Assembly: GCF_000739435.1 (NCBI RefSeq) | Contig: NZ_CP009159.1 | Coordinates: 2,108,001 to 2,172,000 of the forward strand | From: Actinobacillus suis ATCC 33415 | GTDB taxonomy: Bacteria > Pseudomonadota > Gammaproteobacteria > Enterobacterales > Pasteurellaceae | Reading direction: 5' to 3' | DNA: 64,000 bases | Shown: piece by piece, positions 33,488 to 42,047 of the stretch | How positions within the stretch are numbered: the first letter of the stretch is position 1 | Layout: the number at the start of each line of letters is the position of its first letter | The notes under the pieces: model-generated | Told to the model about the DNA's origin: nothing | Databases searched by the model: none | The model's input: only the letters and a program-made list of their open reading frames with translations | Translations under genes and position numbers: made by a program

Positions 33488-35128
33488 ATGAACAAAAATC
33501 CTATTGCATTAAATCCTATTTGGCTCAGTGATGATTTTTTCCAGCGAGTAACACAAATTTCACAGCAATTCCAACAAGATAATGTGAGGTCTGTTGGCTT
33601 ATGGTTAGAAGATGCCGCCCAATTTGCTTGCGTCTTATTAGCTTGTTTCCGTGCCGATGTGAAGGTGTTATTGCCCCCTAACTTGTTGGACGAAAATCAG
33701 ATCTGGCTACAACAAAATGCCGATTTCCTATTTGATGGCATTCGTTTCCAAAGCTATGGGCATTTACAAAAAGTTGTGGATTTTTTACCGCTTGTAGATT
33801 GGCAATGCCAGACAGAAGTTTGGTTAAAAACCTCAGGCAGCAGTGGTGAGGCAAAGATTTTAAAGAAAACCGCTTCACTTTTATGGCAAGAGGCAATTGA
33901 GGTCGGCAAGTTTTTACCTTTCCAACAAAATGGTACCCATACAATCGGTAGTGTAAGCGTTCAGCATTTTTATGGTTTGACGTATCGAGTTTTGATTCCA
34001 CTTTGGCATTTCTTGGAAGGACGAGCATGGACAATAGGTCGTGAGCAATTAGTTTATCCCGAATATTTATTGGCGGAAAGTAAGCAGAGTTCGCAGTGTT
34101 TATGGATCACGAGTCCAGCTTTACTTTCTCGTTTAAATTTGGCATTACCTCATTTAGCGGAACAACATGTTGTTGGAGTTATTTCGTCCGGTGGTGCGTT
34201 AGACGAGCAACTTGCCGAACAAGTTCAGACGGCAATGCGTTGTCCCGTATTAGAGGGCTATGGCAGTACGGAAACAGGTTGTATCGCTTTTCGTCAGCCT
34301 TATCAGCACTGGAAGCCTTTGCAAGATGTACATTTAGGTACAAATGAGCAGCAAGCGTTATGGGTTGAATCTAGCCGTACGCAAGGGAGAGAGCAAACAG
34401 CAGATGCCGTGGAATTTTTTGGTGATGGATTTGAATTATTAGGACGTCTAGATCGCATTGTTAAATTGGGTGATAAAAGAGTGTCATTAGTGAAAATTGA
34501 ACAGGATTTATTAAAGCACTCATGGGTTGCTGATGCTTATGTCGCACAACACCCTGAGAAACAGCGAGCGGTAGCATGGTTGGCATTGAGTGATGAGGGC
34601 ATTGATTGTTTACGTGAGAATGGCCGTAAATATTTGACGGATCATTTGAAACAAACACTTGCTATGACACAAGAAAAATTTGCTTTACCACGTTATTGGC
34701 GTTTAACCGACAAGTTACCTCGCAATGCTCAATCTAAAATCTTGCGCCAAGATTTCGAGTCTGTTTGTCAACACAATGTTTGTGATCCAATCTGGTTGCA
34801 TACGATTGAACAAGACAATTCTCTTGAATTAATAGGAAAAGTGCCACTAGATTTGCATTATTTTAAAGGGCATTTCGCAAATTTTCCGTTGGTACCGGGA
34901 GTAATTGAGTTGCAATGGGTAATAGAACAACTCCCTCGCTTATTACAGAGAGAAATTGAAATTGAGCGAGTGGATAATTTGAAATTCCAACAGTTTTTAC
35001 GTCCGCATGATGACGTACATTTAACACTTAATTGGGATGTTGTAAAACAGCGGGTAAAATTTCAGTTGAAAGGTAACGGTGAGATTTGTGCAAGCGGTCT
35101 AATTATCGAGAAAAAATGCGGAGCATAG
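33488..35128 (+). CDS. Acyl-ACP ligase fused to a hotdog dehydratase (ApeH-ApeI fusion)
   Basis: A 546-residue two-domain protein. Residues 1-430 are an adenylating ligase (KTSGSSGEAKI, EGYGSTETGCIAF, LGRLDRIVKLGDKRVSL). Residues about 435-546 are a hotdog-fold dehydratase-like domain (KVPLDLHYFKGHFANFPLVPGVIELQWV), the ApeI part, with the histidine and the VPG turn of FabZ-like proteins. In E. coli and Xenorhabdus clusters I remember these as separate genes. The order ligase-dehydratase-glycosyltransferase is otherwise kept. Confidence 0.85.
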   Translation: MNKNPIALNPIWLSDDFFQRVTQISQQFQQDNVRSVGLWLEDAAQFACVLLACFRADVKVLLPPNLLDENQIWLQQNADFLFDGIRFQSYGHLQKVVDFLPLVDWQCQTEVWLKTSGSSGEAKILKKTASLLWQEAIEVGKFLPFQQNGTHTIGSVSVQHFYGLTYRVLIPLWHFLEGRAWTIGREQLVYPEYLLAESKQSSQCLWITSPALLSRLNLALPHLAEQHVVGVISSGGALDEQLAEQVQTAMRCPVLEGYGSTETGCIAFRQPYQHWKPLQDVHLGTNEQQALWVESSRTQGREQTADAVEFFGDGFELLGRLDRIVKLGDKRVSLVKIEQDLLKHSWVADAYVAQHPEKQRAVAWLALSDEGIDCLRENGRKYLTDHLKQTLAMTQEKFALPRYWRLTDKLPRNAQSKILRQDFESVCQHNVCDPIWLHTIEQDNSLELIGKVPLDLHYFKGHFANFPLVPGVIELQWVIEQLPRLLQREIEIERVDNLKFQQFLRPHDDVHLTLNWDVVKQRVKFQLKGNGEICASGLIIEKKCGA

Positions 35129-35130
35129 CC

Positions 35131-35859
35131 ATGGCAGAGAAATCTAACATTGTTGCATTAATACCTCATTATAATCACGTTAATACGATTGCGAAGGTCA
35201 TTGAGCAATTGCTAGGGTTTGGTTTGCCAGTATTAGTTGTAGATGACGGTTCGAATGATGCTCAGCAACAAATATTGAAACAGATAACTCAACAGCCAAA
35301 TGTATCCGTCGTATTCCGCTCACAGAACGGGGGAAAAGGTGCGGCAGTTAAAACAGGGTTACAATGGGCTTATCAGCAAGGTTTTACGCATGCAATACAA
35401 GTCGATGCGGACGGGCAACACAATTTAGCTGATATTGAAGCAATGGTGGAAATATCTAAGCAACATTCAACGGCGCTTATTTGTGGTAAACCGATTTATG
35501 GTATTGATGCGCCTAAAGCACGTTTGTATGGACGTAAAATCACTAATTTCTGGATTGCGATAAATACCTTATCAACTCAGATTGAAGATGGAATGTGCGG
35601 TTTTCGTTTGTATCCTTTAGCGTTAGTTGCGCCTATTCTTACTCAAGAAAAACTAGGTAATCGAATGGATTTTGATATTGAAATTCTTGTACATTGCCAG
35701 TGGCGTAAGATACCAATGATTTGGGTAGAAACTCCCGTAAAATATGATGAAGATGGCGTATCTCATTTTAGAGGTTGGGATGATAATTGGCTGATTAGTA
35801 AAATGCATGCCCGATTGTTTTTCGGGATGTTGGGTCGAGTGTTTACGGGGAAATTTTAA
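35131..35859 (+). CDS. Family 2 glycosyltransferase
   Basis: A 242-residue GT-A fold enzyme: VALIPHYNHVNTIAKVIEQL, VLVVDDGSNDAQQQ, GKGAAVKTGL and the metal-binding QVDADGQHN (DxD). The frame is open back to 35086, but the ATG at 35131 has a GGAG site at the right distance. In aryl-polyene clusters it is found beside an LpxL-like acyltransferase, and both are thought to finish the head group. The stop overlaps the next start. Confidence 0.85.
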   Translation: MAEKSNIVALIPHYNHVNTIAKVIEQLLGFGLPVLVVDDGSNDAQQQILKQITQQPNVSVVFRSQNGGKGAAVKTGLQWAYQQGFTHAIQVDADGQHNLADIEAMVEISKQHSTALICGKPIYGIDAPKARLYGRKITNFWIAINTLSTQIEDGMCGFRLYPLALVAPILTQEKLGNRMDFDIEILVHCQWRKIPMIWVETPVKYDEDGVSHFRGWDDNWLISKMHARLFFGMLGRVFTGKF

Positions 35860-36794
35860 TGACGGTTACTCGAAAGAATCAGCGACACTGGGCGAATCAG
35901 CAAGAGCGAGGAACCCATTTTTTTCTAATGCTAACTCGCCTCATTGTGCAATATTGTCCACTTTGGCTAATCCGCTTTTTTACTTTTTGGGTCGTGTTGT
36001 ATTTTTATTTAACCTCAAGTAAAACTCGCCGATATATTGCAGAATATCAGCAAAATCTGACCGCTTATTTCCCTCAAGTGAGATTAAAAGGAGCGACTAT
36101 TTTTCGTCAATTTCTTGCCTTTGGAGAGGCTATTACAGACCGATTTGCCGTTTGGCAACATCAAATACATTATGCGGATTTAGTGATTGATGATAGCGAA
36201 AATCTCTATGCAGAGATTGATGCTGGCGGAAGAGGGCAAATATTAATTTGTTCTCATTTCGGTAATATTGAAATTTGTCGAGCTTTACTTAATAACGGCC
36301 ATCATCCGAATTTTAAACTCAACGCACTGGTTCATAGCAAACATGCTGAAGCGTTTAACCAAGCATTAGTTGATGCAGGAGCAGATGAATTACCTCTGAT
36401 TCAGGTAGAAGATTTAGATGCGCACATAATGTTGGAGTTGAGTGAGCGGATTGAGCGTGGCGAATGGATCGCTATCGCAGCTGATCGTGTGCCTGTAAGA
36501 GGTGATAAGACCCAAACAGTTAATTTTTTAGGTAAGTTGGCTGAATTTCCAGAAGGAGCATGGTTATTAGCGAGTTTGTTGAAAGCACCGATTAATACGA
36601 TTTTTAGTTTAAAAGAAAATGGCAAATATTGTTTGAAGCTTCGGCATTTTTCTTCGCCTATTAAAGGAAGAGGAAAGATCCGTCAGCAGCAGATTCAACA
36701 AGCTATGCAAGATTATGCAGATTTATTAGCGAATGAATGTGCAAAAAATCCATATTTATGGTTTAATTTTTATGATTTTTGGCAACAAAAATAG
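35859..36794 (+). CDS. LpxL/HtrB-like acyltransferase
   Basis: A 311-residue inner-membrane acyltransferase. An N-terminal hydrophobic helix (residues 24-52) precedes CSHFGNIEICRALL, with the H-x4-E catalytic pattern (HFGNIE), and AADRVPVRGDK. It resembles lipid A late acyltransferases and the acyltransferase encoded after the glycosyltransferase in aryl-polyene clusters. An ammonia lyase gene would often follow; here a lipoprotein gene follows instead. Confidence 0.82.
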   Translation: MTVTRKNQRHWANQQERGTHFFLMLTRLIVQYCPLWLIRFFTFWVVLYFYLTSSKTRRYIAEYQQNLTAYFPQVRLKGATIFRQFLAFGEAITDRFAVWQHQIHYADLVIDDSENLYAEIDAGGRGQILICSHFGNIEICRALLNNGHHPNFKLNALVHSKHAEAFNQALVDAGADELPLIQVEDLDAHIMLELSERIERGEWIAIAADRVPVRGDKTQTVNFLGKLAEFPEGAWLLASLLKAPINTIFSLKENGKYCLKLRHFSSPIKGRGKIRQQQIQQAMQDYADLLANECAKNPYLWFNFYDFWQQK

Positions 36795-36827
36795 TGTATG
36801 CAGTATGGATTCATATAGGAGAACAAC

Positions 36828-37253
36828 ATGAAATTAGTGAAAGTAGCAGGTGTAGTAAGTACCGCATTAATTATGGCAGCGTGTGCCCCTCGTAATACAA
36901 CACATTACTATTCTATTCAGGAAGCGTTAAATTCACCGCAAGCAAAAGAAGTGCTTGATCCAAGTGTAAAACTTTATTTCGGAAAAGCGGCTCCTGGGAA
37001 GGTTATTCGTAAGGGGATCACGACCAATCCAAAAACAAACGCGCTTAATAAAAGTGATTTAGAAGCGTGCCAATGGGCGTTCTTGTCCGCAGTTAAAAAA
37101 TTCCAGGAACGAGCAAAGAAAGAAGGTGCGACTAAAGTAGGTAATTTAGTGAGTTATTATAAGAAGAATGAGTATAAAAGTACCTCACAATTTGAATGTC
37201 ATGCGGGACGCAGTATTGCAGGCGTAGCGTTAAAAGGCGACATTGTGAAATAA
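36828..37253 (+). CDS. Small lipoprotein (family often labelled excinuclease ATPase subunit)
   Basis: A 141-residue protein with a lipoprotein signal (LIMAACAPR, cysteine 19). It contains TTHYYSIQEALNSPQAKEVL and two cysteines, C79 in LEACQWAF and C125 in QFECHAG. Related proteins carry a misleading excinuclease label; nothing here suggests DNA repair. A GGAG site precedes the start. Its place where an ammonia lyase gene often lies may mean it was gained later. Confidence 0.6.
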   Translation: MKLVKVAGVVSTALIMAACAPRNTTHYYSIQEALNSPQAKEVLDPSVKLYFGKAAPGKVIRKGITTNPKTNALNKSDLEACQWAFLSAVKKFQERAKKEGATKVGNLVSYYKKNEYKSTSQFECHAGRSIAGVALKGDIVK

Positions 37254-37260
37254 TTTTTGT

Positions 37261-37292
37261 AAAATGTGCGGCAATTGACCGCACTTTTTTAT
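37261..37292 (+). terminator. Hairpin with Haemophilus-type uptake signal
   Basis: TGTGCGG pairs with CCGCACT around a short loop, followed by six T. The right arm, read in reverse, is AAAGTGCGGTCAATT, the Haemophilus-type signal. Confidence 0.6.
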
Positions 37293-37296
37293 ATCT

Positions 37297-37752
37297 ATGA
37301 GAATGAAAAAACATATTTATTGTAAGCATCAATCCGAGTATGAGATCCAGTTCTTTGATGTAGATTCAATGAACATTATGTGGCATGGACATTATGTGAA
37401 ATATCTGGAAATGGCTCGTTGTGCCTTTTTGGAAGAAATTAATTATACCTATGATGTTATGCGTCAAAATGGTTTTGCCTATCCGATCGTGGCACTGGAT
37501 TTAAAATATGTCAAACCGGCACTCTTTCGCCAAAGAATTAGAGTGGAACTTGCATTAATTGAATATGAAAGTTGTATTCGTTTTGATTATATTATTGTTG
37601 ATGCGCTAACGGGCGAAAAGTTAACGAAAGGCTCAACGACACAAATGGCAATAGAGATTGAGAGTCGAGAAACACAATTTGAAACACCGTTATCATGGCG
37701 AAATGCTGTGCAAAATTTTGAGGGTTTTCGACCGCTTGTGGGGGAATGTTAA
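37297..37752 (+). CDS. Acyl-CoA/ACP thioesterase (4HBT hotdog family)
   Basis: A 151-residue single-hotdog thioesterase. IQFFDVDSMNIMWHGHYVKYLEMARC is the family's catalytic stretch, with aspartate in DVDSMNIMWH. The enzyme would release the finished chain from the carrier or edit it. An ATG at 37303 is an alternative start. It overlaps the LolA-like gene by one base. Confidence 0.82.
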   Translation: MRMKKHIYCKHQSEYEIQFFDVDSMNIMWHGHYVKYLEMARCAFLEEINYTYDVMRQNGFAYPIVALDLKYVKPALFRQRIRVELALIEYESCIRFDYIIVDALTGEKLTKGSTTQMAIEIESRETQFETPLSWRNAVQNFEGFRPLVGEC

Positions 37753-38336
37753 TGAAAAAATATCTACTTTTATTTTTACTTTTCTTTAGTCCACTTTCAT
37801 GGGGCTTTTCTCAAACTGAGCTGATTCAACAATTACAAAAACCTCAATCTATACAAGGTAATTTTATCCAGCAACGCTTTTTAAAATCGCTAGCTAAACC
37901 GATAGTCGCAACAGGAAAATTCACCTTAGTGGCACAAAAAGGGTTGCTCTGGCATATGGAGAAACCTTTTATGAGTCAAATGAAAGTTACCTCTCAAGGG
38001 ATCTCTCAATGGAATGGTTCAACTTGGGTGGCTAATTCGAGTATGGGGCAAGCAGAGCAAATCCAATTATTTTTAGGGTTGCTTAGCGGAGATATATCTG
38101 CATTATCAAGCCAATTTGATTTAAGTCTTACCGGAACTGCTTCAAATTGGCAGTTATCGCTCAAACCAAGCAGTTTATTGATGCAACAAATTTTCGAAAA
38201 AATTACTCTTGAAGGCAGTAATATTGTGAGTTCGATCGAATTGAAAGAAAAACAAGGTGATCGAACAGTTATTAAGTTTAGCAAACATCAGCTGAACCAG
38301 CCGCTCGCAGAAAGTATTTTATCAGCCCTACAATAA
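37752..38336 (+). CDS. LolA-like outer-membrane carrier protein
   Basis: A 194-residue periplasmic protein with a signal peptide (KKYLLLFLLFFSPLSWGFS). After it comes the LolA-like pattern LQKPQSIQGNFIQQRFLKSL and KGLLWHMEKPF. Paralogues of LolA are common in aryl-polyene clusters and likely ferry the lipid-linked pigment across the periplasm. It starts at the ATG overlapping the previous stop and is followed after 9 bases by the exporter gene. Confidence 0.82.
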   Translation: MKKYLLLFLLFFSPLSWGFSQTELIQQLQKPQSIQGNFIQQRFLKSLAKPIVATGKFTLVAQKGLLWHMEKPFMSQMKVTSQGISQWNGSTWVANSSMGQAEQIQLFLGLLSGDISALSSQFDLSLTGTASNWQLSLKPSSLLMQQIFEKITLEGSNIVSSIELKEKQGDRTVIKFSKHQLNQPLAESILSALQ

Positions 38337-38345
38337 GTAAAATTT

Positions 38346-40619
38346 ATGCAAAAAATGACCGCTTACCGCATATTATATGCGGTATTTTTATTCGTGATTT
38401 TCACATTATTTGGTATACAGAAATTAGCCTCATCATGGTTTGAGAGCGATTTACGATCACTTTTGCCCCAAACTCAGCAGTGGTCAAGTGTACAGATGGA
38501 AGCTGATTATCGACAAGAACAGCAACTTAATCGTCAGATCATTGCACTTGTGGGACATGCTGATGCTAAGCTGGCTTTTTCTATTGCAACAGAAATAAGC
38601 TCACAGTGGCAAGAAAGTGGGCTATTTGAGCAAATTTATTCCAAAACAGAACCTAATCTCGCCCAGTTTAAAGCAGAAATCCAATTATTAAAATGGGCTG
38701 TATTACCAAAGGAAATTAAGTCTCAATTATTAGACACGCCACAAACTTATTTTCAAGCGTATGCGGAACAGATTGTTAATCCATTTAAACAAAACCAACT
38801 GGTTTCATTTGAGCAAGATTGGCTGGGGGTTGGGCGGTTTGTTATACCACAAGCTCAGCAGCTATCTAATATGCGCTGGAATGCGGAAAATGGCATGATT
38901 TTTACGGAAAATCAGTCCAAAACATGGGTTATGTTGCGAGCTGAGTTAAAGCAATCTGATTTATTGAATACCGAACAATCCTTACCAAGTTTATTAGCAG
39001 AAAATCGCCGATATGCCACTGCATTACAAGCAGAATTAAATGTTACCGGTACATCATTATTTGCTATGGTTGCTAAACAGCAGGCAGAAAGTGAAAGCAC
39101 ATTTATGAGTAGTCTTGGTGTTAGCTTAACCCTTATCCTATTAATCGCTGTTTTTCGTTCTTGGCGAGTATTATCGCTGTTTATTCCTATTTTAATTGGT
39201 ATGGGAGCCGGAATTGCCGTTACGGTATTTTTGTTAGGAAAAATTCACTTACTAACACTTGTTATCGGTACCAGTTTAGTAGGTGTGCTAATTGACTTTC
39301 CGTTACATTGGTTAGCCTCTTCATTATCAGTTCGTAATTGGCAAGCTGAACAAGCAATGAAAGATCATCAATTCACTTTCTTTATTAGTTTGATGGTGAC
39401 TTTACTGGGTTATGGTCTGCTTTGGTTTACGGATTTACCGATATTAAAACAAACAGCTTTATTCTCTGCTGTAGCATTGGTAGCGGCAATTATCGCTACA
39501 ATATTGTTTTTACCACCAATGTTTGTTCGTGTAGATTTTTCTCGCCGGCCTCGTTTTCCTATAGATAATATTAAATTACCGATGTTATTAAAGCATAAAG
39601 GTATAAAGATATTATTTTGTTTACTCGTCATCACTGGTGTATTTCGTTCGGAATGGCAGGATGATATTCGTCAGTGGGTTGCTCTGCCACATGGGATGTT
39701 ACAGGAAGCACAAAAAATTAGTGAGTTAACTGGAATTGATTTAGGTAGCCAATATTTTCTTATTGTTGCAGATAATGATGAACAATTATTAGCCAAGACC
39801 GAATTACTGTCGCAGAGGCTTACTACGTTAGGTCAGTCTCATCAAGCATTGAGCCAATGGCTTAGTTCCGAGCAAGAACAGCAACAATTCAAGTTGCAAT
39901 TGAGTGCAAAAATTCAACCGCTTGCATATCAACCGCTAATTGAATTGGGAGTGGAGAGCGAGGAAATAATACAATCCATCCATCAATTACAAAGACAATC
40001 GCCAGTTTCTTTACAGCAAGCCTTAAATACAAAATTGGGACAGGGGTGGAAAACACTCTATCTTGGTAAATTAAGTTCGAATCAAGTTGCTACTTTAATT
40101 AAAATTAAGCAAATGCAGAGTGCTGAACATTTATCTGCTTTGGCGAATAACAAAGATATCTTTTGGCAAGATAAACGAGCTTACTTAAATCAGGCATTTC
40201 AACAGACACGGAACGATGCCGCTTGGTTAAAAGGCGTATCGTTTTTACTTGCAGGTTTAGTATTATGGTGTTTGTTTGGACGAAAAGCGGCCGTTCAAAT
40301 ATTAGTACCTCCAATCATAGCGATTGTAACAACGGTTGCAATATTTGGTTGGCTTGCATTACCAATCACGTTATTTACGATGTTCGGCTTGCTGTTGGTT
40401 TCTGCAATTGGTATTGATTATACAGCTTATATGCAACACTCAGCAGAAAATTTAGCCACAAAAATAACCGCTATTTTGTTGGCGGCTACTACTACAATGA
40501 TTTCTTTTTGTTTATTGGCGTTTAGCGCCACACCTGCAGTAGCAAGTTTTGGGTTAAGTGTGAGTATTGGTCTCGGCATCTGCGTCTGCATTATTTTTAG
40601 TCGAAAATATATATTTTAG
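38346..40619 (+). CDS. RND/MMPL family exporter
   Basis: A 757-residue inner-membrane exporter with two repeats. Each has one leading helix, a periplasmic domain and five to six clustered helices (residues about 255-400 and 630-750). The aspartate in IGTSLVGVLIDFPLHW and in LVSAIGIDYTAYMQHS fits the proton-relay positions. It moves the pigment lipid with the LolA-like protein. The protein ends soon after the last helix (CIIFSRKYIF), perhaps slightly shortened at the C-terminus. It is the last gene before the rplJ promoter. Confidence 0.85.
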   Translation: MQKMTAYRILYAVFLFVIFTLFGIQKLASSWFESDLRSLLPQTQQWSSVQMEADYRQEQQLNRQIIALVGHADAKLAFSIATEISSQWQESGLFEQIYSKTEPNLAQFKAEIQLLKWAVLPKEIKSQLLDTPQTYFQAYAEQIVNPFKQNQLVSFEQDWLGVGRFVIPQAQQLSNMRWNAENGMIFTENQSKTWVMLRAELKQSDLLNTEQSLPSLLAENRRYATALQAELNVTGTSLFAMVAKQQAESESTFMSSLGVSLTLILLIAVFRSWRVLSLFIPILIGMGAGIAVTVFLLGKIHLLTLVIGTSLVGVLIDFPLHWLASSLSVRNWQAEQAMKDHQFTFFISLMVTLLGYGLLWFTDLPILKQTALFSAVALVAAIIATILFLPPMFVRVDFSRRPRFPIDNIKLPMLLKHKGIKILFCLLVITGVFRSEWQDDIRQWVALPHGMLQEAQKISELTGIDLGSQYFLIVADNDEQLLAKTELLSQRLTTLGQSHQALSQWLSSEQEQQQFKLQLSAKIQPLAYQPLIELGVESEEIIQSIHQLQRQSPVSLQQALNTKLGQGWKTLYLGKLSSNQVATLIKIKQMQSAEHLSALANNKDIFWQDKRAYLNQAFQQTRNDAAWLKGVSFLLAGLVLWCLFGRKAAVQILVPPIIAIVTTVAIFGWLALPITLFTMFGLLLVSAIGIDYTAYMQHSAENLATKITAILLAATTTMISFCLLAFSATPAVASFGLSVSIGLGICVCIIFSRKYIF

Positions 40620-40639
40620 TGAGGACAAGCAAATACCAC

Positions 40640-40668
40640 TTTACACGTTTAAAAAATCAGCGTAGAAT
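40640..40668 (+). promoter_or_regulatory. Promoter for rplJL
   Basis: TTTACA and TAGAAT are separated by exactly 17 bases, 21 bases past the exporter stop. It lies upstream of the L10-type leader and corresponds to the known separate promoter of the rplJL-rpoBC unit. Confidence 0.8.
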
Positions 40669-40718
40669 TTGCGACCTATTTTGCAGTATTGCAAATATTG
40701 ATGGTGCTTGCCTATCAA

Positions 40719-40880
40719 GCCCCGTCCAAGACCGTAGGTGAAATGATGTTAATCATCTCTTAATTTGGCCTACGTAGATGGTGAACAGACAGAATTTTCT
40801 GCTTCTGGACACCTTAGGCTCAGAAGATTGCTACTTGCGATGCAAGCGGTGAGTTTTTTGAGGTTTTTTGTAAATTCCAC
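40719..40880 (+). ncRNA. L10-type leader of the rplJ mRNA
   Basis: This stretch (CCGTCCAAGACCGTAGGTG, a CCTACGTAGATGGTGAACAG part and TTCTGCTTCTGGACACCTTAGGC) has the features of the leader bound by the L10-L7/L12 complex to repress rplJ translation. It fills most of the 291-base gap. I cannot run a covariance model; the call is by recognition. Confidence 0.7.
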
Positions 40881-40910
40881 TTTGGTGGAGTGTATCAGGA
40901 GCTAAAACCA

Positions 40911-41402
40911 ATGGCATTAAATCTTCAAGACAAACAAGCGATTGTTGCTGAAGTAAACGAAGCTGCCAAAGGTGCCCTTTCAGCTGTTGTTGCGGATTCT
41001 CGTGGCGTAACAGTTGAGAAAATGACTGAGTTACGTAAATCTGCTCGTGAAGCTGGTGTAACAATGCGTGTTGTACGTAATACTTTATTACGTCGTGCGG
41101 TTGAAGGCACAGATTTCGAGTGCTTAAAAGATACGTTTACTGGTCCGACTCTTATCGCATTCTCTCATGAACACCCGGGCGCAGCAGCTCGTTTGTTCAC
41201 TGAATTTGCGAAAGCAAACAAAGAGTTTGAACTTAAAGGTGCAGCCTTTGAAGGTAAAGTACAAGATGTAGAATTCTTAGCTACATTACCAACTTACGAA
41301 GAAGCAATTGCACGTTTAATGGGCACAATGAAAGAAGCTGCGGCAGGCAAACTTGTTCGCACTCTTGCGGCATTACGCGACAAATTACAAGAAGCTGCAT
41401 AA
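40911..41402 (+). CDS. rplJ: 50S ribosomal protein L10
   Basis: L10 anchors L7/L12 dimers to the ribosome stalk. The frame opens at 40890, but [15 protein letters not shown] at 40911 is the usual start and gives 163 residues. A TCAGGAGCT ribosome site precedes it. The strong codon bias of a highly expressed gene is visible. rplL follows after about 60 bases. Confidence 0.99.
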   Translation: MALNLQDKQAIVAEVNEAAKGALSAVVADSRGVTVEKMTELRKSAREAGVTMRVVRNTLLRRAVEGTDFECLKDTFTGPTLIAFSHEHPGAAARLFTEFAKANKEFELKGAAFEGKVQDVEFLATLPTYEEAIARLMGTMKEAAAGKLVRTLAALRDKLQEAA

Positions 41403-41462
41403 TTTTTAGCAGAAAACTTCTTAACTCGTTTAACAACTTATTTACTTTAGGAATTGATTGTC

Positions 41463-41831
41463 ATGTCATTAACTAACGAACAATTAATCGAAGCGATCGC
41501 TTCAAAATCAGTATCAGAAATCGTTGAATTAATCGCAGCGATGGAAGAAAAATTCGGTGTTTCAGCAGCGGCAGCAGTAGCAGCAGCTCCAGCAGCAGGC
41601 GCAGCGGCAGCAGAAGAGAAAACTGAATTCGACGTAATCCTTGCTAACGCAGGTGCAAACAAAGTTGCTGTAATCAAAGCAGTACGTGGTGCAACTGGCT
41701 TAGGCTTAAAAGAAGCTAAAGACTTAGTTGAATCTGCACCAGCAGCATTAAAAGAAGGCATCTCTAAAGCTGAAGCTGATGCACTTAAGAAAGAATTAGA
41801 AGAAGCTGGCGCACAAGTAGAAATCAAATAA
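41463..41831 (+). CDS. rplL: 50S ribosomal protein L7/L12
   Basis: L7/L12 recruits translation factors. The 122-residue protein has the N-terminal dimer domain ([17 protein letters not shown]), an alanine-rich hinge and the C-terminal [20 protein letters not shown] domain. The frame opens three codons upstream; the ATG at 41463 gives the usual sequence. It is followed by a strong terminator. Confidence 0.99.
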   Translation: MSLTNEQLIEAIASKSVSEIVELIAAMEEKFGVSAAAAVAAAPAAGAAAAEEKTEFDVILANAGANKVAVIKAVRGATGLGLKEAKDLVESAPAALKEGISKAEADALKKELEEAGAQVEIK

Positions 41832-41866
41832 TTTTTGATTTAACTTTTCCAGAACTTCAAGTTCAG

Positions 41867-41896
41867 AAAAAGCCAACGAGAAATCGTTGGCTTTTT
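41867..41896 (+). terminator. Strong intrinsic terminator after rplL
   Basis: AAAAAGCCAACGA and TCGTTGGCTTTTT form a 13-bp stem around a GAAA tetraloop, with T-rich sequence after it. It stands inside the rplJL-rpoBC unit, where partial attenuation is known in E. coli. Confidence 0.85.
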
Positions 41897-42017
41897 CGTT
41901 TTTATTAAGCGGTGAAGGTGCAGATTTATTGTTTAGCAAGAGAGCTTTCATACGAAAAAAGTACTTTAGGCGTTATCATTGCAAACGGTTAAAATTTTCC
42001 CGTTTTTTGCAACAGGA

Positions 42018-42047
42018 TTGACCAAAATTGCGAATCTCTGCTATAAT
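42018..42047 (+). promoter_or_regulatory. Candidate promoter and leader hairpin before rpoB
   Basis: TTGACC and TATAAT are 18 bases apart. A GGCTGACGG/CCGTCAGCC hairpin ending in TTTTGT lies just downstream at 42069-42098 and may attenuate the transcript. The rest of the 473-base rplL-rpoB gap (41832-42304) holds one uptake-signal core near 42165 and no gene that I can see. Confidence 0.65.

Noticed and set aside
36828..37253. Excinuclease subunit, as similar proteins are labelled
   Set aside because: It is a 141-residue lipoprotein with no ATPase motif; the label is a propagated error.
38346..40619. Frameshifted exporter because of the abrupt C-terminus
   Set aside because: Both repeats and the last helix are present; the end is at most slightly short, and no continuation in another frame is apparent.
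15170..40735. AAGACCGTA present both in the rplA terminator and in the L10 leader, as a possible target-site duplication of the cluster
   Set aside because: Both copies lie inside conserved functional structures that would exist without the insertion, so the match is probably chance.
41447..41827. Minus-strand open frame of 126 codons opposite rplL
   Set aside because: It is the mirror of the alanine-rich rplL coding sequence; codon bias makes such shadows long.
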